The notes below the pieces were generated by a model. It was not told the origin of the DNA. It saw only the letters and a list, made by a program, of their open reading frames with translations, and searched no databases. The translations under genes and the position numbers were made by a program. A stretch of 12,314 nucleotides of DNA from Syntrophorhabdaceae bacterium PtaU1.Bin034 (GTDB lineage Bacteria; Desulfobacterota_G; Syntrophorhabdia; Syntrophorhabdales; WCHB1-27). Positions 1-7,236 of the stretch are shown here, piece by piece (within the stretch, counting starts at the first letter, position 1; each line of letters opens with the position of its first letter). Location of the stretch: positions 1-12,314 of the forward strand of contig MVRP01000120.1 in NCBI GenBank assembly GCA_002067405.1, written 5' to 3'.

Positions 1-708
1 CTGATCGCCAGTCAGAACAAGCTCCAGACCCGTGCCCTTATATCGGAGTACCTCGATTCCGTCCACAGGATACCTTTGACGAAAAGACTCCGCACGGTTC
101 TGTCGGAGGAGATATCCGGGTGGGAGGGGAACCTCTGGAAACTCACAAGAAGGTACGAGCAGTGGCTTATGGATACTATGACGAAGGAAATGGATTTCCT
201 GTCAAAGACGGAATACAAACACTTTCTGGGTACGCTGAAGAAGGCCCATACCAGCATCTCCCGCTCAATGATGCTCTTTCGGAACCTCCTCGACAAGAAC
301 ATCGAAAAGGTGTTGGGCATTACCCCATCGAGCATTGAATGGAATATCGCCGTCACCGAACCGGCTCATCCTGACATAGCTTTTGTACATCCCTTCGATT
401 TCCACTTTGACCTTCTCTGGTTCCTGATCCCTATGTGCATTTTTAGAAGGTTCTTCGAAGGGCATTTCAAGAAACTGCTTCCCGGCGTCATCGAAATGCA
501 TCTCTCCCGCCTGGCGTACCAGTGGGAGATCCAGATCAATAAGACGATCGATGAGGTAAAGGACCAGGCGATGAAATACGTTACGGACGAGCTGTCAACG
601 ATCGACACCCTGTTGTCCAACATCGAACCGGATACAGAGAAGATTTCCACTACGATCGAAGCGTTGACAGGGATGTTGGGAGCAGACGCGGAGAACAACA
701 CGACCTAG
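1..708 (+). CDS. Dynamin-family GTPase-like protein, C-terminal part (5' end outside window)
   Basis: The frame is open from the first base to the TAG at 706-708, giving 235 residues. A TTG at position 76 could be mistaken for a start, but the frame continues upstream without a stop, so this is the tail of a longer gene. The segment is rich in long charged helices and has one short hydrophobic patch (about residues 136-148, LLWFLIPMCIF) preceded by FDFHFD. It is followed by a helical region (LSRLAYQWEIQINKTIDEV) and a final coiled-coil-like stretch. From memory of the family, this pattern resembles the stalk and membrane-contacting end of bacterial dynamin-like GTPases, which remodel membranes. 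The GTPase domain with its P-loop would lie to the left and is not visible, so the assignment is by C-terminal resemblance only. It converges on the TauE-like gene with 29 bases between stop codons. Confidence 0.6.
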   Translation: MIASQNKLQTRALISEYLDSVHRIPLTKRLRTVLSEEISGWEGNLWKLTRRYEQWLMDTMTKEMDFLSKTEYKHFLGTLKKAHTSISRSMMLFRNLLDKNIEKVLGITPSSIEWNIAVTEPAHPDIAFVHPFDFHFDLLWFLIPMCIFRRFFEGHFKKLLPGVIEMHLSRLAYQWEIQINKTIDEVKDQAMKYVTDELSTIDTLLSNIEPDTEKISTTIEALTGMLGADAENNTT

Positions 709-737
709 GCCCATCTTCTACCATGGCCTTCAAGGCA

Positions 738-1565
738 TTATTTATGGCGCCAGACCTTCACCGCTGATATTGCTAATATGGCAGCGAGAATGGGCAGCAA
801 CATGGGGGTTGGGATAATACCAAGCAAAAGTCCCCCCACGTATGCGCCGACCAAAGACCCCGCAGCCATGATCACTATGAACCGGCGCTCCTTACGGATC
901 ACGACAAAGTTCCTGTCACGGCTGTAGCGCGTAAAACTGGTAATCATGGTGGGCAGGCTGACAGCCAGAGAGATGCTTCCGGCGAGTTTCAAGTCTGCAC
1001 CGAATAACAACATGACAGTCGGGATAAGCAACTCTCCACCAGCCACGCCTAATAGTGCTGCGACCACGCCGATACCTACGCCGGCAAGAACGCCAACGGA
1101 TGTCAACAACCAGCCGTGAACTAGTGGTGTACTCGCAGCGCTCAAGCCGTGTCCCCACAGAAGAACCGCTGCGATGCCGACCAGGAGAACGGCGATCACC
1201 CGATAGAGTCTTTGAGACCTGAGGCGTATAGCCCAGCCCGCGCCCAGCCACGCTCCAACAATACTTCCCGATAAGAGGGTGACAAGCACGTCATAGCGCT
1301 CCAACACACTTGAGAATGGAACTGTGGCAGCACGAAAAGGAAGGGCCGAGGCGACAACGACAAGACTCATGGCCTTGTTGAGCATCACGGCTTCGAGTGC
1401 TCCGAAGCCAAAGACCCCTATAAGCAAGGGAAGGCGGAACTCAGCCCCTCCGAGACCGATGAGGCCGCCGAGAATACCTATGACGGTCCCGCTGCTGAAT
1501 ACGGCAAAGGGGTTATGACGGGTGGTCTTGCGTTCGTTTTTGGATTGACTCTGGTGTGTGGGCAC
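738..1565 (-). CDS. TauE/SafE-family membrane transporter (probable anion exporter)
   Basis: 275 residues, almost entirely hydrophobic, with about eight predicted membrane segments. The family hallmark is an internal duplication, visible here as glycine-rich GLIGLGGAEFRLPLL near residues 35-48 and a matching AALLGVAGGELLIP near 169-182. TauE/SafE proteins move sulfite, sulfonates or other small organic and inorganic anions across the inner membrane; the substrate here cannot be read from sequence. The start is a GTG preceded by AAGGGAAG at suitable spacing. The gene is 37 bases downstream of the ModB-like permease on the same strand and is probably the last gene of that operon. An exporter-type protein beside an oxyanion importer suggests a shared anion (molybdate/tungstate/sulfur oxyanion) theme, but this is inference. 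The first 19 residues are polar and basic, consistent with a cytoplasmic N-terminus. Confidence 0.85.
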   Translation of the reverse strand: MPTHQSQSKNERKTTRHNPFAVFSSGTVIGILGGLIGLGGAEFRLPLLIGVFGFGALEAVMLNKAMSLVVVASALPFRAATVPFSSVLERYDVLVTLLSGSIVGAWLGAGWAIRLRSQRLYRVIAVLLVGIAAVLLWGHGLSAASTPLVHGWLLTSVGVLAGVGIGVVAALLGVAGGELLIPTVMLLFGADLKLAGSISLAVSLPTMITSFTRYSRDRNFVVIRKERRFIVIMAAGSLVGAYVGGLLLGIIPTPMLLPILAAILAISAVKVWRHK

Positions 1566-1602
1566 TTATTCTTCCCTTAAGACAGATTTCCGTCTCTTGA
1601 TT

Positions 1603-2379
1603 TTACGCATATGATTTCTTACCCGCAAAGAGCCTCACCCCATACAAAACCCCCAGACCTATGGTGATCAGGATCAGCACGAGGACGGCCGTACCCTCAA
1701 TATCCGCTCCGGCAAGCCGCATGAATATGGCAACCGGAAGGGTTTCTGTCTTCATTGCCATCGAGCCCGCGATGGTGATGGTTGCGCCGAATTCCCCCAC
1801 TGCTTTTGCCCACGTGAGAACAAAGGCCGCGACAATACCCCTTTTGCTCAAGGGCAGAATAACACTGAAAAAGACGTCGGTGGGCGTGGCCCCAAGAGTC
1901 CTTGCCGCGTTTTCGTAATCTTGGGGAATTTCATCCATGGCCGCCTTGATGAGCCGTATCGCAATCCCTGCCGTGGTAACAAGCTGGGCGAGGACTATCC
2001 CGTATACCGTAAAAACAAACTGCATGCCCCGTTCCTGCACGAATTGACCTGCGGGGGTGTTGAAAGAAATGAGGATCATAGCACCCAGGGACACCGGAGA
2101 AACGATCATGGGTAGTTCAAGAATGGTATCGATAATCTGTCTGCCAAAAAAGTTGAACCTCGACAAGGCATAAGCCGAAGGGAGGGCAATGAGAACGGAA
2201 ATGATCGTGGCGGCGGTCGCGGTGGTGAGGCTTAAGCGAACGGAGAACAACGTCCTTTCGGAAAATAGTATCTCGGAAAACAAGCTGCCCTTATAAAAAT
2301 AGAAAAGGCAAAGGATAAGCCCCACATACATGCAAAAAACGCCTACGCTAAACGCGATGGCAAGACGCTTAAAGCTCAT
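1603..2379 (-). CDS. modB: ModB-like ABC transporter permease (molybdate/tungstate-type oxyanion)
   Basis: 258 residues from the chosen start, with about six membrane helices. The cytoplasmic EAA loop that contacts the ATPase is clear (ENAARTLGA then VILP, about residues 156-177). It is followed by KAVGEFGATITIAGS and TLPVAIF, which are typical of ModB/WtpB/TupB permeases rather than amino-acid or sugar permeases. I chose the ATG at 2379 because it overlaps the upstream TGA stop as ATGA and has GGAAAGG just upstream. An in-frame ATG at 2391 would add four residues but lacks a ribosome binding site. The overlap with the binding-protein gene implies translational coupling. The symbol follows the family; tungstate or another tetrahedral oxyanion is an equally possible substrate. 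No ATPase subunit is encoded next to it. Confidence 0.85.
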   Translation of the reverse strand: MSFKRLAIAFSVGVFCMYVGLILCLFYFYKGSLFSEILFSERTLFSVRLSLTTATAATIISVLIALPSAYALSRFNFFGRQIIDTILELPMIVSPVSLGAMILISFNTPAGQFVQERGMQFVFTVYGIVLAQLVTTAGIAIRLIKAAMDEIPQDYENAARTLGATPTDVFFSVILPLSKRGIVAAFVLTWAKAVGEFGATITIAGSMAMKTETLPVAIFMRLAGADIEGTAVLVLILITIGLGVLYGVRLFAGKKSYA

Positions 2380-3236
2380 TTGCCTTTCCATTGACCCGGA
2401 ACCACATATTCCCCTCCGACCGGTTTCCTTTCTCCGATCCAGGCTATAGCTTCCTCAGGACTCATAAAATAATGGTATTTCTTGAACAGCGCCTTTCCTT
2501 CGTCTGAGAGAAGAAAATCAATGAATCTCTGGGCGAGCGGCCTGTTTGAGGTGAACCTTGAGATTGCTATGGGAATATACCCGATACGAACTATTTCCTG
2601 TTTATTGAGGGCTATGGTCTCAATGCGCGCAGGGTCCCAATGCTGAAACACTTCCCACCCTATGACCGCATCAGCCGTCTTCAAGGAGATGGCCGTTGCC
2701 GTTTTCTCGCAGCTTTCGGTATAGTTCACAAGGTTCTTTTTGAACGCGGCCTTTTCTTCAGCTGTGAAGTTTTTTTCTACAATCTCCACCGCATAGAGTC
2801 CGACGCACACCCCGACGGGGTTGGCTATGGCAACGCGAAGCCCGGGTTTCGTAAGATCACGTAACGACTTGATCCCCTTCGGATTGCCCTTTTGCACGTT
2901 GATAGCGGGGACGAGGTACACTATATTCCGCTCCGTCTCCGGAAATACCAGCCCCTTCTTTTTGGCTATTTCCATATAATCGGATGATCCGGGGAAATAG
3001 ATGTCCCCCTTCTTCGCGAGGGTCATTTGAGAAAGAACAAAACCGGATCCCCCGAAGGTCACATTGACCTTTACTCCCGTTTTTTTCTCAAAAACCTTGG
3101 CTGCTTCTTCGGTTGGCGGCTTGCTTGCGGCGCCGGCGAACACAAGAATCTCTTCGCTGTGTGAACAGGGCGTTCCGGTCAAGAAAAAAAGCAGGCCCAT
3201 CGTAACGACGAACAGGATGATTTCCTTTGACTTCAT
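2376..3236 (-). CDS. modA: ModA-like periplasmic oxyanion-binding protein
   Basis: 286 residues from the chosen ATG. A basic N-terminus (MKSKE), a hydrophobic core (IILFVVTMGLLFFLTG) and a likely cleavage after CSHS form a Sec signal peptide; the cysteine there is not in a good lipobox. The mature part starts ILVFAGAASKPPTEEAAKVFEKK, followed by a GGSG turn and GDIYFPGSSDYM. This matches the ModA layout (AGAAS, ligand-binding Ser/Gly loops, D-x-F/Y-x-S/G). The GTG at 3245 gives a longer frame, but AGAGGTG sits about 7-8 bases before the ATG at 3236, so the ATG is preferred. It would deliver molybdate, tungstate or a similar oxyanion to the ModB-like permease that overlaps it by ATGA. A ModE-like inverted repeat lies about 40-55 bases upstream. 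Substrate identity is not decided by sequence alone. Confidence 0.82.
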   Translation of the reverse strand: MKSKEIILFVVTMGLLFFLTGTPCSHSEEILVFAGAASKPPTEEAAKVFEKKTGVKVNVTFGGSGFVLSQMTLAKKGDIYFPGSSDYMEIAKKKGLVFPETERNIVYLVPAINVQKGNPKGIKSLRDLTKPGLRVAIANPVGVCVGLYAVEIVEKNFTAEEKAAFKKNLVNYTESCEKTATAISLKTADAVIGWEVFQHWDPARIETIALNKQEIVRIGYIPIAISRFTSNRPLAQRFIDFLLSDEGKALFKKYHYFMSPEEAIAWIGERKPVGGEYVVPGQWKGK

Positions 3237-3245
3237 TAACGACAC

Positions 3246-3687
3246 CTCTCGATGGTTATTATGATTGCAATTGCGTTATATCTTATCATAACCAATGCCT
3301 AAAAAGAAACAGCGAAGTGGTGCGTATTAAACATCAGTTTTCCGCTCGCCATTTTTGTACCATGTGAGTACCTGATATTAGGCTTTTTTCACAACCGGAA
3401 TTTGACGTGGTTCTTCCCTCACCAAAACCTATCTTTTTCATTTAAGGTGCACATCGAGCTGCGCATGCCGCCCTTACAAACAGACCATTTATGCGATACG
3501 GTTATTTACGCAGTAAGTGTGGATTGCCGAGTGATATGTTGTATGAGGTCGAAAATAGGCAAACATTAACTACAGGAAGTAACTTATCATTAACAACCGC
3601 ATCGCCGCAATCATGCCGCCTTATATTGATATAAAAAGTGCCCCAAAGACCGCCGTCTTACTATTCGTAATTAATATGGGGTGCCGG
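3246..3687. other. Gene-free region between recombinase and oxyanion transport operon
   Basis: About 440 bases with no convincing coding frame on either strand, and visibly richer in A and T runs than the genes around it. The right-hand part is just downstream of the recombinase stop. The left-hand part holds the putative promoter/operator of the modA-like gene. Small structures seen are a TTATAT-TG-ATATAA inverted repeat at 3621-3634, a short TTAC-GCA-GTAA stem at 3506-3516 and the GTTAT half-sites near 3255-3292. I found no tRNA, no integron attC-like site, no insertion-sequence ends and no clear stem-plus-T-run terminator. Confidence 0.6.
3275..3292. promoter_or_regulatory. Candidate ModE-type operator upstream of the modA-like gene
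   Basis: The sequence GTTATATCTTATCATAAC is an inverted repeat of GTTAT and ATAAC arms separated by eight bases. The left arm extends to CGTTATAT. From memory, the E. coli modA operator has the same arms (CGTTATAT and ATAACG) with a longer spacer. A further GTTAT lies at 3255-3259, exactly 20 bases from the left arm, and a perfect GCAATTGC palindrome lies between at 3267-3274. On the minus strand this region also contains several -10-like hexamers (TATGAT, TAAGAT, TATAAC), so a repressor here could block the promoter of the modA-modB-tauE unit. No ModE regulator gene is present in the window. Confidence 0.4.
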
Positions 3688-4527
3688 TCATTTGCCGTGA
3701 AGGATATCCATCCAGCGTATCGCTTCATGCTCGCTGACCTTGCCGAGATAGATCTGGATTGTTTTGAGATCCTGATGTCTCAGGATAACCTTGGACACGA
3801 TTTCCAGCGGTACTCCGTTGTGGCTGGCATAGGTTGCCGAGTATCTCCTGAGGTCATGCGGAGAAATCGTGATACTAAGTTTGGCCCGGAGCTTCCTCAT
3901 AAAAGTCCTGGCAGTGGAATAACAGACGGGGAATATTCTTGCATCCGGGGATAACCCCTTGAGAGCGCTATATTCACGAAGACGTCTCGCCACCTGCTCC
4001 GGCATGAATGCAATTTCGGCGTCTTTGCCTGACTTCGGGGTGTTGATGGTAAGCTTCCTGTCGGAGACATCGGATACCCGCAGGCTGAGCAACTCCCCGA
4101 TCCGCAGACCGCATCTAGCCTGCAGTTCGAGCATGAGCCTGTTCCTCGGATCCTTGGTATTGTAAATCATCTCATCGACGAGTTCTTTCTCGAGGATCGT
4201 CTTCGGCGCCTGCCTCGGCATCCTGAATGTCTTGGAAAGCAGAGGAGCATTGCAGGGGTTCTTGAGGTCGGGGTAACATTTTTCGATCATGAAGTTGAAG
4301 AAAGCCTTCAGTTGGGCATAGCGTAACCTCCCGGTAGATTTGGCTGATTCCCGCATAATATTCTCTAAGAAATGATAGATCTCATCTGGTTTTATCGAAT
4401 CAAGTTCCCGGTCACCAAAAAGGGACTCCAGATGCTGCAAGAGGTACCGGTAGCTTTCTCTAGTCCTCTTCCTCCGGGTTGACTGCTGGTAATACCTGAA
4501 CAATGATGTAGCATCTCTTATATCCAT
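3688..4527 (-). CDS. Tyrosine recombinase/integrase, Xer-sized
   Basis: 279 residues. An N-terminal SAM-like DNA-binding domain (about 1-100) precedes a catalytic domain. The catalytic set is visible: Arg142 in CGLRIGE, Lys165 or Lys168 in TPKSGK, His224 and Arg227 in PHDLRR, His251 in LRHQDL, and the nucleophile Tyr260 in TIQIYLG. It should cut and join DNA through a 3'-phosphotyrosine. The frame extends 36 codons further upstream, but the ATG at 4527 has a textbook AAAGGAGGT five bases away, so that start is chosen. The gene stands alone, with gene-poor DNA on both sides and no excisionase, phage or transposon genes. It may therefore be a relic of a mobile element, a cassette-type recombinase or a Xer paralogue. 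The ending KVSEHEAIRWMD resembles solitary integrases I recall from deltaproteobacteria; target site unknown. Confidence 0.92.
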   Translation of the reverse strand: MDIRDATSLFRYYQQSTRRKRTRESYRYLLQHLESLFGDRELDSIKPDEIYHFLENIMRESAKSTGRLRYAQLKAFFNFMIEKCYPDLKNPCNAPLLSKTFRMPRQAPKTILEKELVDEMIYNTKDPRNRLMLELQARCGLRIGELLSLRVSDVSDRKLTINTPKSGKDAEIAFMPEQVARRLREYSALKGLSPDARIFPVCYSTARTFMRKLRAKLSITISPHDLRRYSATYASHNGVPLEIVSKVILRHQDLKTIQIYLGKVSEHEAIRWMDILHGK

Positions 4528-4796
4528 AATTACCTCCTTTAAGCAGGTCTTTGGGGATAGTATGAGTATAGAGCAGGAAGAGATTGCCGAGGTGTAGCCG
4601 CAGATCAACAGATGCTTTTCCTTATAAAGCTGCACCTACGAAGCAAGCCTGGCGCGTATGAAGAAGAATCATGGATTACGGATAGAAATGGAGTATAAAC
4701 CCTGAATGTTATCAACTGGTAATGTTGTGGTGAGGTTCCGGTCATATCTTTTGTCGTAGAATAGCATGGTAATACATATCAACGAGAGGAAACCCT
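4528..4796. promoter_or_regulatory. Divergent intergenic region between recombinase and glycosyltransferase operon
   Basis: About 270 non-coding bases separating two divergently transcribed units, so promoters for both should lie here. On the plus strand a TAGAAT at 4757-4762 could be a -10 element for the four-gene operon, but the best upstream hexamer (TTCCGG, 4736-4741) is poor and the spacing is short. AATGTT occurs twice at 4705-4710 and 4721-4726 (16-base period), and GGTAAT occurs at 4718-4723 and 4768-4773. These could be regulator half-sites or chance. GAGAGGA precedes the GTG start at 4797. On the minus strand AAAGGAGGT precedes the recombinase start. Confidence 0.4.
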
Positions 4797-6518
4797 GTGC
4801 CTTTAACCAGCAAGCAATCCCTTCTTTATTTTGTCCTTCTCTTTGTCATTGTAGTACCCCTTTTCTGGGTCGGTCTCGCGAACCACGGATTGTGGACGGC
4901 CGACGAACCCAGGGTGGCCGAGATCGGGAGGGAGATGGCACTGAGCGGAAACTGGGCGGTTCCGACACTCAATCAGAAACCTTTTCTTGAGCAGCCCCCC
5001 CTGTACTATGCGTCGCTGGCAGCCGTGTTCAGGGTATTTGGCGGACCGTCTGACACGATTGTGAGGATACCTTCGACTGTTTTTGCCTTAGGGGGTGTGG
5101 CCGCGTTATTTTTTCTCGGCAACCTTCTATTCGGGCCAAGGACAGGGTTTATTTCGGCCCTTGCCATGGCGACCTGCGGAGAATATTTCAGGGTGGCGCA
5201 CTGGGTTATAGTGGACAGCGCCCTGACCTGCTTTGTCGTCCTCTCTCTTGATTTTTTCATGATCGCCTATCTTTCTGACAATCGCCGGAAGAGGTTTATC
5301 TTCTACGGCCTGTGCTATATTTGCTGTACCCTTGGTTTTTACACAAAGGGCTTCATCGGGGTTGTCATTCCGGGCATCGCCATACTGGCTTTCCTCATTT
5401 TCGACGGGAATGCCCGGCATATGCTCAAGATGCATTTATGGCTCGGCTTCCTCATTTTCCTTACCATGACTATACCCTGGTTTCTTTCCCTGTGGCATCA
5501 GGGCAGTAGTGAGTATCTGCGGGTCTTCTTCGTTCACAACCATCTCGAAAGGTTTGCGGGCGGTTCAACGGGACATCGCCAGCCTTTCTACTACTACCTG
5601 ATCCAATTCCCTGTTGCTTTTCTGCCTTGGAGCGTTCTCGCCGCGCCCGCACTTTACCGGAGCCTTCGCCGATCCGATAGAGAGAAGGGCAGGGCCGGGA
5701 AGGGAATACTTCTCATGCTATGCTGGTTTCTCGCCGGATTTATCTTCCTTAGCACGGCATCGACAAAGCGCGCACTGTACCTCATGCCGGTGTTTGCACC
5801 GATCTCCCTGTTGATTGCCGTGTATATCGATGCTGCCATCAAGGGAACTGTTTTCGAAAAATGGGAAAAGGTGTTCATATGTTCCTTTGGCATTCTCCCG
5901 CTCCTTGCGGGGATCGCCGTTGTTCCCGGCCTTGTCGTGGCATCGAAAAAGCTTGGTTTTTACATCCCGCCAAGAATACTGGTCCTGACCATCTCTTTTG
6001 CCGTGGTCGCAATTGTTTTTTCCGTCACGGCACTGTGGAATCATAGGAGTGATATGTTAAAGTTCTGGGGGTTCTCGTCGGCCGCGATTCTGTCACTGCT
6101 TTTTTTAGGCCTCATTGCCGCCATGCCCATCCTAGACCAGTTCAAAAGCTTCGTGCCATTCTGTCAGGCCGTCAAGGGATCGGTATCTTCATCGGACGAA
6201 CTCTACGTCTGGCGGCCAGATGAGACAGTCCTGGGGGCCATTCCGTTTTATACGGGTCATTTTCTTAAGGAGATCGATTCCATACCTCAACTCACCGGGG
6301 CCCTTGAGAGAAAAAAGACGGTGTTCGTCATTGTACGGGACAAGAACGGGAAAATGGAGGCAGAGCTTCTGTCGACGGGGAAAATGACTGTTCTCTTCAG
6401 GCAGGCGATGGGTACCGACCGTTCCCTTGCCATCCTGCAAAGTAAGCGGGATGGCACGGCGCGCACAACAGCACTTCCCGCCGAGGGTGAAATAGAGCAG
6501 CCCGTTGTGATAGAATAG
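4797..6518 (+). CDS. ArnT/PMT-like GT39 glycosyltransferase (first copy)
   Basis: 573 residues with a dozen or so hydrophobic segments and a soluble C-terminal tail of about 120 residues. The first extracytoplasmic loop carries the catalytic-type acidic motif TADEPRVAEIGREM (Asp36, Glu37) followed by PTLNQKPFLEQPPLYY, as in ArnT and protein mannosyltransferases. Other family landmarks are FYTKGFIG, GHRQPFYYYL with LPW, and STKRALYLMP. These enzymes take a sugar from a polyprenyl-phosphate carrier and add it to lipid A, another glycolipid or protein on the periplasmic face; donor and acceptor are not readable here. GTG start with AGAGGA about six bases upstream. It is the first gene of a unit with the response regulator (40 bases downstream), kinase and a second GT39. 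The second copy is clearly divergent, so this is not a recent duplication. Confidence 0.88.
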   Translation: MPLTSKQSLLYFVLLFVIVVPLFWVGLANHGLWTADEPRVAEIGREMALSGNWAVPTLNQKPFLEQPPLYYASLAAVFRVFGGPSDTIVRIPSTVFALGGVAALFFLGNLLFGPRTGFISALAMATCGEYFRVAHWVIVDSALTCFVVLSLDFFMIAYLSDNRRKRFIFYGLCYICCTLGFYTKGFIGVVIPGIAILAFLIFDGNARHMLKMHLWLGFLIFLTMTIPWFLSLWHQGSSEYLRVFFVHNHLERFAGGSTGHRQPFYYYLIQFPVAFLPWSVLAAPALYRSLRRSDREKGRAGKGILLMLCWFLAGFIFLSTASTKRALYLMPVFAPISLLIAVYIDAAIKGTVFEKWEKVFICSFGILPLLAGIAVVPGLVVASKKLGFYIPPRILVLTISFAVVAIVFSVTALWNHRSDMLKFWGFSSAAILSLLFLGLIAAMPILDQFKSFVPFCQAVKGSVSSSDELYVWRPDETVLGAIPFYTGHFLKEIDSIPQLTGALERKKTVFVIVRDKNGKMEAELLSTGKMTVLFRQAMGTDRSLAILQSKRDGTARTTALPAEGEIEQPVVIE

Positions 6519-6558
6519 GATTGTCGGAAATGAAAGAAAGCCCTGAAAGGAATTAATC

Positions 6559-7236
6559 GTGCGGTTACTGCTCGTCGAAGATGATCCCATTATTTCTTCC
6601 TTCGTCATAAAAGGCCTCAGGGAGGCAGGCTTTGCCGTAGACAATGCGGTCGACGGCGAGGACGGATTGCATCTGGCTCTTACCGAACCATATGATGCCG
6701 TCGTTGTGGATCTGATGCTGCCAAAGCTCGACGGGCTGTCGCTTATTACGAGGCTCAGAGAGACAAAGCCGAATATTCCCATAATGATCCTCAGCGCCAA
6801 ACGCTCTGTGGATGACCGGGTAAAAGGCCTGCAAACAGGAAGTGACGACTACCTGACGAAGCCTTTTGCCTTTTCCGAACTCCTCGCGCGCGTCCAAGCC
6901 CTCATCCGTAGGGCAACGGGCGTTCCCGAGACCACACGCCTCGAGGTCGCTGATCTAGTGATGGATCTTTTATCGCGGGAGGTTACCCGTTCGGGACGGC
7001 CGATTGAACTTCAGCCCAGAGAGTTCCTCCTCCTTGAATACCTCATGCGCAATACGGGCAGGGTAGTTTCAAAAACGATGCTCATTGAGCATGTCTGGGA
7101 CCTCAATTTTGACCCACAAACGAATATTGTGGAAGCACGCATGAGCAAATTGCGCGACAAGATAGACAGGGATCATGATAAAAAACTTATTCACACCATC
7201 CGGGGAGCCGGCTACATACTTAAAGAAGCTGTATGA
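6559..7236 (+). CDS. OmpR/PhoB-family response regulator
   Basis: 225 residues. The receiver domain (about 1-115) shows the acidic pocket Glu7-Asp8-Asp9, phospho-acceptor Asp51 in VVVDLMLPKLDG, the switch Ser79 and Lys101 in LTKPF. The C-terminal half is a winged-helix DNA-binding domain (LQPREFLLLEYLM, then NIVEARMSKLRDKI and IHTIRGAGYIL). It should be phosphorylated by the kinase encoded directly downstream and bind tandem promoter sites. GTG start with GAAAGG eight bases upstream. Lying between two glycosyltransferase genes in the same orientation, it probably controls this operon, in the manner of PhoP/PmrA control of lipid A modification genes; that target is inference. Sequence family alone does not place it as PhoP, PmrA or another subgroup, so no symbol is given. 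Confidence 0.95.
   Translation: MRLLLVEDDPIISSFVIKGLREAGFAVDNAVDGEDGLHLALTEPYDAVVVDLMLPKLDGLSLITRLRETKPNIPIMILSAKRSVDDRVKGLQTGSDDYLTKPFAFSELLARVQALIRRATGVPETTRLEVADLVMDLLSREVTRSGRPIELQPREFLLLEYLMRNTGRVVSKTMLIEHVWDLNFDPQTNIVEARMSKLRDKIDRDHDKKLIHTIRGAGYILKEAV

Noticed and set aside
76..708. TTG at 76 as the start of the first gene
   Set aside because: The frame is open through to base 1 with sequence of the same helical, charged character, so the gene begins outside the window.
708..728. GGCCCAT/ATGGCC stem between convergent genes as a terminator
   Set aside because: The stem has a bulge and no T-run follows on either strand; support is too weak.
3246..3687. Integron attC sites, tRNA or att site next to the recombinase
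   Set aside because: No attC-like R/L boxes, tRNA fold or paired direct repeats could be found by eye.
4528..4635. 36-codon N-terminal extension of the recombinase
   Set aside because: AAAGGAGGT lies directly before the ATG at 4527; the extension does not look like part of an integrase N-terminus.
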